From the NCBI RefSeq assembly GCF_000090795.2, contig NW_003546251.1, positions 149,077 through 213,076 of the forward strand: a stretch of DNA of 64,000 nucleotides, written 5' to 3'. The DNA is from Amphimedon queenslandica (Eukaryota; Porifera; Demospongiae; Haplosclerida; Niphatidae). Below, piece by piece: positions 49,578 to 60,100 of the stretch. Position numbers and translations under genes: made by a program. Under the pieces are notes generated by a model. The model saw nothing but the letters and a program-made list of their open reading frames with translations, was not told where the DNA came from and did not search any database. Every line of letters begins with the position of its first letter. Position 1 is the first letter of the stretch.

Positions 49578-50780
49578 ATGAAGCTCAGTGCAGTGACATT
49601 TCTTGTTCTAGTTTCTTCTCTTCTGGTACTTGTTACCAGTGATAATCACAAGAAGAACGCTCTGAGAGCTAACAGTATATTAGGAAGAAGGCTTCAATTT
49701 GAATCCAACTTACGTGGGTTTTTCATTCGCCACAAGAAGGGGGATGTGATGCTTGAGGAGAATGATGGAAAGGATAAGAATTTCACTAAAGACACCATCT
49801 TTAGAGTTGTTCGTGGTCTAAATGGAGAAGGCGTCAGCTTAGAAGCAGTCAGCAAGCGTAAACATTTCATAGTACAAGATGAGATGAATGTTTTCTTAAG
49901 ACCTGATGATGGCAAGCAAGGTTTTAAGAAGTCTGCTACTTGGATACCAAGAAACGGACTGGGCAATCCACATGAGATCTCTTTTGCCTCAACAACTAAA
50001 TGGGGCTCATTCATGAGGCATGTAAAACTTCAGGTCAGGGCAGGACAGTACAATGATACAGAAAAGTTCAAAGATGATTCAACTTTTCATCCTGTATCTA
50101 CAATGAAGCCTCGTCCTCCTGGCCCCCCAGGACCCCCAGGACCTCCTGGCCCACCAGGACCCCCTGGCCCACCAGGTCCTATTGGTAGGACTGGTCCCCC
50201 TGGTCCCCGTGGCCCCCAAGGTCCTGCTGGTCCTCGTGGCCCCCAAGGTCCTCCTGGTCCCCCTGGCCCCCGAGGTCCTCCTGGACCTCCTATTGGTGGC
50301 TCCAGAACATCTCAACCTGGTCCTTCTCCTACTAGAAGTCCTTCTCGTACTCGTACTAGTCCTGCTCCTACTAGAAGTCCTTCTCGTACTCGTACTAGTC
50401 CTGCTCCTACTAGAAGTCCTTCTCGTACTCGTACTAGTCCTGCTCCTACTAGAAGTCCTTCTCGTACTCGTACTAGTCCTGCTCCTACTAGAAGTCCTTC
50501 TCGTACTCGTACTAGTCCTGCTCTAACTAGTACTAATGGTCCTGCTCCTACTAGAAGTCCTTCTCGTACTCGTACTAGTCCTGCTCCAACTAGTACTAAT
50601 AGTCCTGCTCCTACTAGAAGTCCTTCTCTTACTAGAACCAGTCCTGCTCCTACCAGTACGAATAGTCCTGCTCCTACTAGTACTACTATTACTACTAGTC
50701 CTTCTCCTACTCAAACTAGGTCAGGACCTAATTCTACTCCTACTTCTGTTCCTCAATTCTTCGAATATGAAGAATACTAG
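49578..50780 (+). CDS. Secreted AbfB-like trefoil + collagen-like protein, paralogue 2
   Basis: Intronless, 400 aa. It has a signal peptide ([21 protein letters not shown] region), then the same AbfB-like domain ([55 protein letters not shown]). About 19-20 Gly-X-Y triplets follow, more varied than in paralogue 1 ([15 protein letters not shown]). Next come tandem 13-residue repeats [13 protein letters not shown] (39 bp at DNA level) and STNSPAP variants, and the same C-terminus PQFFEYEE plus Tyr. The RS/TP-rich stalk suggests heavy O-glycosylation or a stiff linker. Likely an extracellular matrix or mucus component; a specific role is unknown. Confidence 0.87.
   Translation: MKLSAVTFLVLVSSLLVLVTSDNHKKNALRANSILGRRLQFESNLRGFFIRHKKGDVMLEENDGKDKNFTKDTIFRVVRGLNGEGVSLEAVSKRKHFIVQDEMNVFLRPDDGKQGFKKSATWIPRNGLGNPHEISFASTTKWGSFMRHVKLQVRAGQYNDTEKFKDDSTFHPVSTMKPRPPGPPGPPGPPGPPGPPGPPGPIGRTGPPGPRGPQGPAGPRGPQGPPGPPGPRGPPGPPIGGSRTSQPGPSPTRSPSRTRTSPAPTRSPSRTRTSPAPTRSPSRTRTSPAPTRSPSRTRTSPAPTRSPSRTRTSPALTSTNGPAPTRSPSRTRTSPAPTSTNSPAPTRSPSLTRTSPAPTSTNSPAPTSTTITTSPSPTQTRSGPNSTPTSVPQFFEYEEY
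50331..50660 (+). repeat. 39-bp coding minisatellite in paralogue 2
   Basis: At least five nearly perfect copies of a 39-bp unit ([13 protein letters not shown]) followed by diverged copies with Thr/Asn inserts. An antisense or shifted frame over it gives Leu/Val-rich nonsense frames. Confidence 0.9.
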
Positions 50781-50783
50781 AGA

Positions 50784-51434
50784 AGGGAAGTTTCTGGTTC
50801 GTGATAGGCATAAAGACATCGCATTAGGCCCTTTTTAGTGTTACATTAAAGCTAGTAATTCTGGTTTTATCAATAGCATAGTTTTGAGAAAGGCATCATG
50901 ATAGCACGTGGGTACGCGCATGCGCATAAAATACTATTATCTGCTAGATAGTATCAAAGTGACTCTTGCTTCCATCTATGCATAACTGCATTTGCAGTAG
51001 TGCTTAGTCCCTTTATGCATGTTCTTTTTACACTGGTAAGTCTATTATTCTATAAAAATTAGTACTAATTTTGTTATTATTAATTTGAATCCCAGCATGC
51101 TCTCCTTCACTTCAGACTAGATATTAAAGCATTTATATTAATACATGATTCCTGTTGGCAGGGCCCTTTCCATAGCTTACCATAAAAAAGCCACTTAGAG
51201 CTGTTTCTTGTGAATTTTATGATAGTTTAAACTTTCCTATTGTTCTTTTGTGTCATTATAATTCATTTGACCAATGACCACTCATGAATACTTACATTGG
51301 TCAGGTGATAGACCACTACTGACACTCTCTCTTGGCATTTGTGCAAGTGGGCTGGGCTGAGCTGACTCATGAAGCAGCAGAGTAATTAAGTTGCTCTACT
51401 ATTGTTCACAAGATCAAGTAGCATTTTACTAGCA
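50784..51434. other. Intergenic: AbfB-collagen 2 to EGF gene
   Basis: It contains GCGCATGCGC (NRF1-like) at 50916-50925, about 140 bp after the stop, and TGACTCA (AP-1-like) near 51363 upstream of the EGF gene. No gene seen. Confidence 0.5.
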
Positions 51435-53066
51435 ATGAGGCAGCTGTGGTGTTTAAGAGCCCTAGCTGGATTTGCAGTTCTCATTTCTGGTATATTACAA
51501 TGCAATCATAGGCCTCTACCATTGTTATTTGTCTTCATGTATAGTAGTAAGTACAGCCACAGGGAGCTCATGCATGCCTGGCTTTAATCCAGATTGCACT
51601 GGTATGTCTTGTATATATTTTGGGCCTGCATCTTTTCAATTTGATGCATGCATATATAGACATCAATGAATGTGCTACTAATAATGGAGGATGCCAGCAT
51701 ACCTGTACTAACACTAATGGTAGCTATTACTGCTCGTGCAATTATGGCTACATGATAGACAGCTCTGATCACCACCATTGCAATGGTAAGAGGGATATTG
51801 AGTTGCTGCACAATAAATCGAATTGGTTTCATGTAGATGTGGATGAGTGCAGTATGGGATATCACTCTTGTGATAGCTCTGATAGATGCATCAATGTTAA
51901 CGGAACATATAACTGCTCTTGCTTGCCAGGCTATCACATCACTGACAATGGAAAATCCTGTGTGGGTATGTTATATGTCGTGTTGCAATGATGATTGTTA
52001 CATTTATTGTAGATTCCAATGAATGCAACACAAATAATGGTGGCTGTGATCATATTTGCATTAATGCTGATGGGAGCTATCAGTGCTTGTGTGGAACTGG
52101 ATTTGACATAGGCTCTGATGGAAGAAACTGTTATGGTATGTCAAAGCCATAAGAACAGTGCATGACTGTGCATGCAGACTTTAGAATAATGGAGTGATAA
52201 TGTGTAAATTAATGTACTGCTACATGGATGAGCAGGACACTGCATGCATGCTTAATTAGACTCATCTTGTACTTTTAAATGCTTCTTTCTTTCAGATAAA
52301 GATGAGTGTAATCTTGGGGACACTGTTAATATTTGTGCTCAAAATTGCTTAAACATTATCGGTAGCTTTCTCTGCTCCTGCAGAACTGGATATCAATTGG
52401 ATAATAATGGAATCACCTGCTCTGGTACTCCTATAAGATTAACTCACATTGTATGTTGATCCTTGATTTGTAGATATCAACGAATGTTTAGTTAACAATG
52501 GAGGCTGCGATCATAAATGCAGGAATGAGATTGGGTCGTACACTTGTGAATGCAATTCTGGTTATATGCTCAATAGCAATCAACATGGCTGCTCTGGTAA
52601 GAGAAGAAACAGTAAGATGATGAAATACAATTATACTTGAACATTAGATGTGAATGAATGTGAATTGAACAATGGGAACTGCACAGAAATGTGTGTCAAT
52701 ACCCCAGGAAACTTTACTTGTATGTGGAGATTATTGATTACTATAAAGGCAATGAGTCATTCATCATTTTAGGTAGCTTATATGTAACTACAACAACTGA
52801 TCTAACTCTCCTGTACTACATACTGCCTATATCAGTTGTCATAAGTAAGCATCCTTTGATTGAACTGACTCTACTTTTTTGTAGTTGGTATACTCTTGGT
52901 TATCATTATTGTTCTTCTGGTTGTTAACAAGAGGAGAAAGATGCAAGAGTATGAAGCGACTGGTGAGAACTTTAACAATGATAAAACACTCTCCGGAGAG
53001 ATTGCCAATCCTACTAAGTCTGTGTATTATAACAGCAAGCATCCTCAGGCAACACTGGTGTCTTAA
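51435..53066 (+). CDS. Single-pass membrane protein with calcium-binding-type EGF repeats
   Basis: Ten exons join in phase: 51435-51489, 51545-51601, 51660-51785, 51837-51965, 52013-52135, 52296-52424, 52474-52596, 52648-52719, 52773-52844 and 52885-53066. They give 355 aa. A signal peptide ([18 protein letters not shown]) is followed by five full cbEGF domains, one per exon, each starting D.(N/D)EC, and a sixth that is truncated ([20 protein letters not shown]). Asp/Asn and aromatic residues at the calcium and hydroxylation positions (GSYYCSC, GTYNCSC) are present. One transmembrane helix ([19 protein letters not shown]) and a short basic cytoplasmic tail with VYYNS end the protein. All introns are phase 1, the classic exon-shuffling arrangement. 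Likely a cell-surface adhesion or receptor protein; no specific orthologue recognised. Confidence 0.87.
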
Positions 53067-53568
53067 GTTATTATATTTGTGCAAAACTTAGCACATGCAA
53101 TTCTTTTGTAGCTATTAATCTAAAATACTTTGTAATTTATAATTCATTTATTTATTTTTATACCATGATTGACTATTGAAGCACACAAGACCCACACACA
53201 CACTACATCATAAACTACACAATGATCAACACTATGCCAAAATCCTGTGGGAAACCCTGCATGACAATAAATTTTACTATAGTACTTACGAATCATGATT
53301 AATAATAAAAGGATTCATGGCCAGTTTATGTGTGTCTTAGCAACATAATTATGCAAAATGAACACACGCCCATCAAAAACAGGATAATATGATACTGATG
53401 GGCTACACCCCAAAGTTAATACAACATTCGTGAATAAACTTCAGACTAGCAGTGATCCTACTATAGATACAATACTGTGTGTTGCTGCATTATGAGTTAT
53501 GAATAGATTAAGGATGGTCTGTTTAATATTGTAAAAAAGACAACGACATGTTACAAATACTATCATGA

Positions 53569-53601
<33 letters not shown>

Positions 53602-53658
53602 AACAACATAATAATGATAATACAATTAAACTAATGCCTCCATTGCATAATAATAACG

Positions 53659-53715
<57 letters not shown>

Positions 53716-53769
53716 GTTGACCACAGTAGCAGTTATAATGGGAATGTCTCATTAATAAAAAAATAGTTT
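53067..53769. other. Intergenic: convergent 3' flanks of the EGF and CLINT1 genes
   Basis: Two (AAT)n tracts (about 53567-53596 and 53663-53714). No gene seen. Confidence 0.6.
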
Positions 53770-56700
53770 TTACTGAAGTCCTCCGAATTGTGAGTAGCCT
53801 CCCCCTCCCATACCATAACCTGGTGTCATCCTCATACCTGTTTGATTCATTCCCATTCCCATACCCGGATTCATCCCCATTCCCATGCCTGGGTTCATCC
53901 CCATTCCCATGCCAGGATTCATTCCTCCCATACTTGGATTCATCCCCATCCCCATTCCTGGATTCATTCCCATTCCTGGATTCATTCCCATTCCCATACC
54001 AGATCCCATTCCAGGATTCATTCCCATTCCCATGCCAGATCCCATTCCAGGATTCATTCCTCCCATTCCCATGCCACTGGACATCATGCCGGTATGAAAC
54101 GAGCCCATTGCAGGTCCTGTTGGCGGCCCCCGGTTCATTCCGGAGAGATCTACATTATAATTGGGACCTGAGGATGGGGAGGAGCGAACCTGACCAGGAG
54201 ATGCTGTGCCTGATATTTGATTCATTGTGGGGGCTGCCGTCGTGTTCTTTGGCTTATAACTCATCAAGTTGTCAAGATCAATGTTAACACCTGGTGTCGT
54301 CCATAACTTAGACTTTGAACGATCCGACTACAATAATAATAATAATTAATTAATAAGTAAATAATAAGGACAAGTTCTTACCTGTTGTGTGGATTTTGGG
54401 GCAGTAGTAGTGGCAGCAACAGGTTTTGATACTGATGGCATTAGAGGCTGTTGTGATAGAGGGATATTAATGAAAATAAAGAAGTGCATGTACATTCATT
54501 AGTATAATGTGTATGCATATATAGACTCACTGCTGTTTGTGATGGCATCATAGGTTGTGAGCCCGATGAAGAGAAATCAGCAAAAAGAATGTCAGGTTGA
54601 GGAGCTTGTGGCTGCTGCTGCTGCTGCTGTGGTTGAGAGGGAAAGGAACCAAAATCAGCAAAAGGAGCAGCAGAAGCACTGCTGCCTCCTCCTCCTCCTC
54701 CTGTAGGAACAGAAGAGAAATCTCCAAAATCAGCAAAACCACCTGATTCTGCAAAAATGTAAAACATGGCATAATTAGTATTATAGTTTAATGTAACATC
54801 ATACAAAGCTTAGTTGTTTAAGAATTGAAAGTATTTATTTGGCTAAAGCTACAACTAACGTTGCTGTGCTGGCTGTGGCTGATGATCTGCTCTTGGCATG
54901 GCAGGAGAGGAAGAGAAGTCACCAAAAATATCATCTAGTCCACTTGAAGAGGAGGGAGGAGGAGGCTGGGGTTGACTGGGTACCCCTAATCTAGCAGCAG
55001 CTCCAAGATCCACTAGTTTAGAAGGCTGGGCAGTAGCAGTGGAAGGAGCAGAGGAAGACGGCTTCTTTTGACTTTTAAAAACATCTTCTCCAATATCAGG
55101 GTCTCTCCTAGAGATTTCTGGAGATCTACATTAATATATAAGATACAATTTAGGCTTAATAATAGCCTGTTAAATATACATTAGTAGTTAAATCACCACA
55201 AACCAGTTTACATTAAAGCAATTCAGAAACCAGCTTAATTGTGTCCACACCTAAACTGGTTTCAAACTACTTTGAGAGCATAGTGCAAAGGGCAACTTTA
55301 AAGGTCAAGTGACTAATGTATAAAGATTACATCATACATTCTGGTATGTAGCATGTACATGTACATTATGCAACTTCTATTGCTATGTCATTATTAGCTT
55401 ACGGGCTCTCATCTCTATAAGGTTTTCTAGTCACTTGTTCGTCGTCAATGTCTCTGTAGGGTTTCCTAGATATACGATCTTCCTCGTCATCAAAGTCATC
55501 TTTATAATCTCTGGACCTCGGGCTGTTTTGAAAGTTAGAGCGAGGCCTGGGTTCAGGATCATAACGATCGCCTTAAGAGAAAACAAAGAGATAAAACTAA
55601 ATGATGACAAAATCTGTGTGCATTGAAGCCTTGATAATTTAAAATGTGCAAGTAAAAGTACAAGAACTACATGTACATGTATATATGAAGAGAATAGTAC
55701 AAAACATGTAGTAACAGTAGTACTAGTAAGTCTAATAGTACATGTAAATGCTTGTGCCTCATGGAAAGTAATTGTGATTATAGTACTAGAGTATAGACTA
55801 TGCCACCATTTCACTAATGTGGTTGCACTACCAAATAAGTGTCATTGACAGTATGTACAGGATCCATTCATGTTGGAATAGTCTCTTACACTCAACATAC
55901 AGTGACAGTCTTACTGTATTGAGAGTTGACGTCATTGGATGATATCCCTACAAACTTATCACGAGTCTTCCTAGCATTCTTCCTAGCCTCTCGGAGTCTC
56001 TCGTCGTCTTGAAGGAAAGAAATAATTTCTTTTGACTTCTGACGAACTATAAAAAGAAATAAGTGATAGTGTTAGATGCAATAGAGAAAAAATGGTAAAA
56101 GAATAAACAGATATTTTTCTTATGAAGAGAAGGAGGAGAGTATAAACACTACCATTAATTCCTTGGTCCTTTCCCTGTTCATCACGAAAGACGTAATCCT
56201 CAAGTGGCTTCATATCGTAAATATGTTCCCTAGCATTTGTGACCACACGCTCAGAGCCGTTGTTAATAAGATAAGAGAGAAGGAGCAAGGACTAGAAAAT
56301 AAAGTAAGATAATAGAATAAAAAGCAAAAAATAGAACCCACTACTGTTATTACTATTAAAGTAAAAAATTCAAAAAATCCTCTAATAGTAGTTTAGAATG
56401 CATTTCAAACTCACCTTATAAGTTCTTCTCCAGTTTTTCTTTGATTCAAACATTCTCTTCCAGAGCATGGCCATCACTTCAGGATGATGCTCGTAAGTGT
56501 AAGTATATTTGGAAATCTCTCCCATTAGCGTACCAGGGGGCCCCCAGGAATCATCATTGGTTGCTTCACGGACTTTAGTCTCGACATCAGAGTAATTCAT
56601 GACCACATTGGTCCTATGTCACAGGAGAAAAACATGAGACAAGAAAGGAAACTATGTTTATGTTGTATAATATACACATCATCCTATGTAGTTAGCTAAC

Positions 56701-56860
56701 TGATGCATTTTGCTAAAATTTGTACTTTATTCACGTGATAATCCTAGACTTACTGTCACCAAAATGAGGATTCATTATTTAATTGATTTAGGGGTGAGAA
56801 CAAAAGAGGCCTATTGTATTGTCGCTTTTAGACTTACATCCTATCCATTAGTTTGTTCAT
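53770..56860 (-). CDS. CLINT1: Clathrin interactor 1 / epsinR (ENTH domain)
   Basis: Nine exons join in phase: 56838-56860, 56415-56613, 56153-56291, 55915-56046, 55403-55571, 54860-55125, 54531-54748, 54382-54447 and 53770-54327. They give 589 aa (human 625). The ENTH domain (NVVMNYSDVETKVREATNDD, LMGEISKYTYTYEHHPEVMA, KNWRRTYKSLLLLSYLINNG, SERVVTNAREHIYDMKPLED, DERLREARKNARKTRDKFVG) matches epsinR and is followed by its SDRYDPEPR motif. Acidic-Phe motifs FADFGDF, FADFGSF and LFADFSS fit AP-1/GGA gamma-ear binding; GVNIDLDNLM aligns with the human GVNISLDNLL-like block. The C-terminus is a Met/Gly/Asn/Pro repeat (GMGMNPGMG units), an extreme form of the Met-rich tail. Role: clathrin-coated vesicle adaptor between trans-Golgi and endosomes. 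Confidence 0.95.
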
Positions 56861-57176
56861 GATTACTAGTCCTTTTCTTTGTTCCTCGTCCCAAAAAGTA
56901 AAAGCTTATGCTTTCTTCTCTCTCTTCTTTTTTTCAAAGTAGCCTTGTTGTCCCAAAACGAGCTCCGCCCAAAAAACCAGTACACACAATACCGTCACGC
57001 CCTTATTACTCACGTGATCCTATGAAGTTACGCCCATGTGAGCGTTAATTAGAGAAGCATTCCAACTTTGTCACGTGACTTAATGTTTAAAAATCCCGCG
57101 CATTTTTTCAAAATTTTACCTTTTGTTTACTTTTGTTTTGCTGAAAACTTTATTTTTGTTGTTCATTCTGACAGCC
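56861..57176. promoter_or_regulatory. Divergent promoter, CLINT1 / MKI67
   Basis: 316 bp between start codons. It holds TCACGTGAT and GTCACGTGAC E-box/CACGTG elements (about 57011 and 57072) and an AATCCCGCGCATTTT stretch (E2F-like TCCCGCGC near 57093), which would suit a cell-cycle gene. Binding is inferred. Confidence 0.5.
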
Positions 57177-60100
57177 ATGGACCAAGCAGTAGTATCAAAC
57201 CCAGTAACACTAGTTTATATTAAGAAAAATGGCGGAGATGGCTCCTCTACATCACTCTCTGCTGGCTCTCTGTCCACAATTGGCAGGTGAGACATATACA
57301 AGATATAGAGGGGGAGGGATGGTAGACTATGCTGTTTGCTTGTACGTGTACATTAATCAATGATTTGTATTTAATTTCATAAAATAGCGACAAAGACTGT
57401 GATGTTCGTGTTCAGCTCCCAACAGTAGCCAAGAAACAGCTCAAGATAGAAGTGGGAGAAAACGGACAAGTAAAGACATGAAACCATTAGCAAAACCATT
57501 ATACACGGCACTCGTTTACCCTAGGTTTATATCACTAATTATCAAGATGACAAGAACGTTATGTTAAATGACAAGAAGGTTAACATGTCAAAGGTCCCTG
57601 TCCCTAACCAGGGGATTGTGAGCATTGGCTCCTGTCGCTTTCGTTTTGACTATCATACGGACATTTTGACTAGTATTGAAGAGGAGGAGGAGAGTGGGGA
57701 ACAGGTTAGTTTTGTAGCATTTATGGATACATGTATGACTGTGTGTATGTTATATGTATGTAGGTACAAATAGGTACAGATTTAATAGCTGATGCAGATG
57801 AAAAAGAGAATTCTGAGACTGTGGTATGTTATATAGTTGATTTAATATACATATAAACTAGTATTTTGTACATGTGATTGAGCTTGATTAGTCTTAATTG
57901 AATTAAAAAATTTTAACAGTTATTTTTACACCAAACCATCCTAAGAGAGCTAAACAGCATGCTTCATGGCATTCGGAGCAACTTTAAAAATTCATAAAAA
58001 ATCCAAAATTCACTGGAATTAGCTCAAAATTGATATGCAACATAAGAACATGTATATGTATCAGAAAAAAATTATAAAAATGGAGAATTCTCACCTTTTC
58101 AATTTTGACGAAATTTGGCCAATGACCTAAGGCTATAGCCTTTGGTCTTTGGCCTGATTTTTGAGCAACTTTAAAAATTTATAAAAAATCCAAACTTAAT
58201 TGGAATCAGCTCAAACTTGATACGCAACATAAGAACATGTATATGTATCAGAGAATTTATTAAAATGTGGAATTCTCTTCTTTTCAATTTTGATGAAATT
58301 TACCCTCATCATTTATATGTATGTATCTCATAGGTACAGAATCCTCAAGCTGTTACTAAAGTCCCTACTCCTATACCACCAACACGGAGCAGGAAACGCT
58401 ACCATAGCTCCAGCAGGGCTTCATTCCTGCAGCCTATCCCTGAAAACAATGAAACAATGAACGAGGAGGAAGAGGAAGAGGAGAGAGAGGAGGTGCCAGA
58501 TTTACTGACCTCCATCCCTCCCTCTCAACCCAGGAGGTCAAGCAGGAAATCCTTAAACGTCTCGTTTGGTCCACTTCTATCTCCGGAATACTTTGATAGG
58601 ACCCTCCCTCCCAACACGCCCATTAAAAGGGGGAGCATACCTAGTTTACAATTGGATGTTTTGTGTCACACTCCTCCTCCACTTAAGAGCCCTCTAGTGA
58701 GGAAGCCTATCTCTTCAGTAAAGAGAGGATTAGAAGCAACCCTCCCTTCTACTCCTCCTAGCACTCCTCTTGATAGTGGACCATCTCCAAAGCGCTCAAG
58801 GAAGTCATTGCCCACTTCTCATGCTCAAAAAGCTAAGATGAAACGCTCATCTCTTCCTCCTGGCACTAAGATTGCAGTAACTAACAGAGGGAAATCCTTG
58901 CCTACTCCTATTAAACGTGCCATTGCTTCCAAGCCTTCCTTAAACAAAACTAAGAAATCAATGGCTACTCCACTTCGTAAAGCTATTGAATCAAAGCCTT
59001 CCTTAAACAGAACCAAGAAATCAATGGCTACTCCACTTCGTAAAGCTATTCAAGCAAAACCATTTCTTAGGCAAACTAAGAAATCAATGGCTACTCCACT
59101 TCGTAAAGCTATTCAAGCAAAACCATTTCTTAGGAAAACTAAGAAATCAATGGCTACTCCACTACGTAAAGCTATTGAAGAGAAACCATCTCTTAGGAAA
59201 ACTAAGAAATCAATGGCTACTCCACTTCGTAAAGCTATTGAAGGAAAACCATCTCTTAGGCAAACTAAGAAATCAATGGCTACTCCACTACGTAAAGCTA
59301 TTGAAGAGAAACCATCTCTTAGGAAAACTAAGAAATCAATGGCTACTCCACTTCGTAAAGCTATTCAAGCAAAACCATCTCTTAGGCAAACTAAAAAATC
59401 AATGGCTACTCCACTTCGTAAAGCTATTCAAGCAAAACCATCTCTTAGGCAAACTAAGAAATCAATGGCTACTCCACTTCGTAAAGCTATTGAAGGAAAA
59501 CCATCTCTTAGGATAACTAAGAAATCAATGGCTACTCCACTTCGTAAAGCTATTGAAGCAAAGCCTTCTCTTAGGCAAACTAAGAAATCAATGGCTACTC
59601 CACTACGTAAAGCTATTGAAGAGAAACCATCTCTTAGGAAAACTAAGAAATCAATGGCTACTCCACTTCGTAAAGCTATTCAAGCAAAGCCTTCTCTTAG
59701 GCAAACTAAGAAATCAATGGCTACTCCACTTCGTAAAGCTATTCAAGCAAAACCATCTCTTAGGAAAACTAAGAAATCAATGGCTACTCCACTTCGTAAA
59801 GCTATTGAAGGAAAACCATCTCTTAGGATAACTAAGAAATCAATGGCTACTCCACTTCGTAAAGCTATTCAAGCAAAACCATCTCTTAGGAAAACTAAGA
59901 AATCAATGGCTACTCCACTTCGTAAAGCTATTGAAGCAAAGCCTTCTCTTAGGCAAACTAAGAAATCAATGGCCACTCCACTTCGTAAAGCTATTCAAGC
60001 AAAACCATCTCTTAGGATAACTAAGAAATCAATGGCTACTCCACTTCGTAAAGCTATTCAAGCAAAGCCTGCACTCCGTAAGACAAAACGCTCATTGCCT

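Noticed and set aside
50182-50838. Leu/Val-rich open frames overlapping AbfB-collagen 2
   Set aside because: They are shifted frames of the Gly-X-Y and [13 protein letters not shown] repeats; the collagen frame has the signal peptide and conserved ends.
53790-54287. Plus-strand His/Ser/Pro-rich frames over 53790-54287
   Set aside because: Antisense of the Met/Gly repeat at the C-terminus of CLINT1, which is supported by homology.
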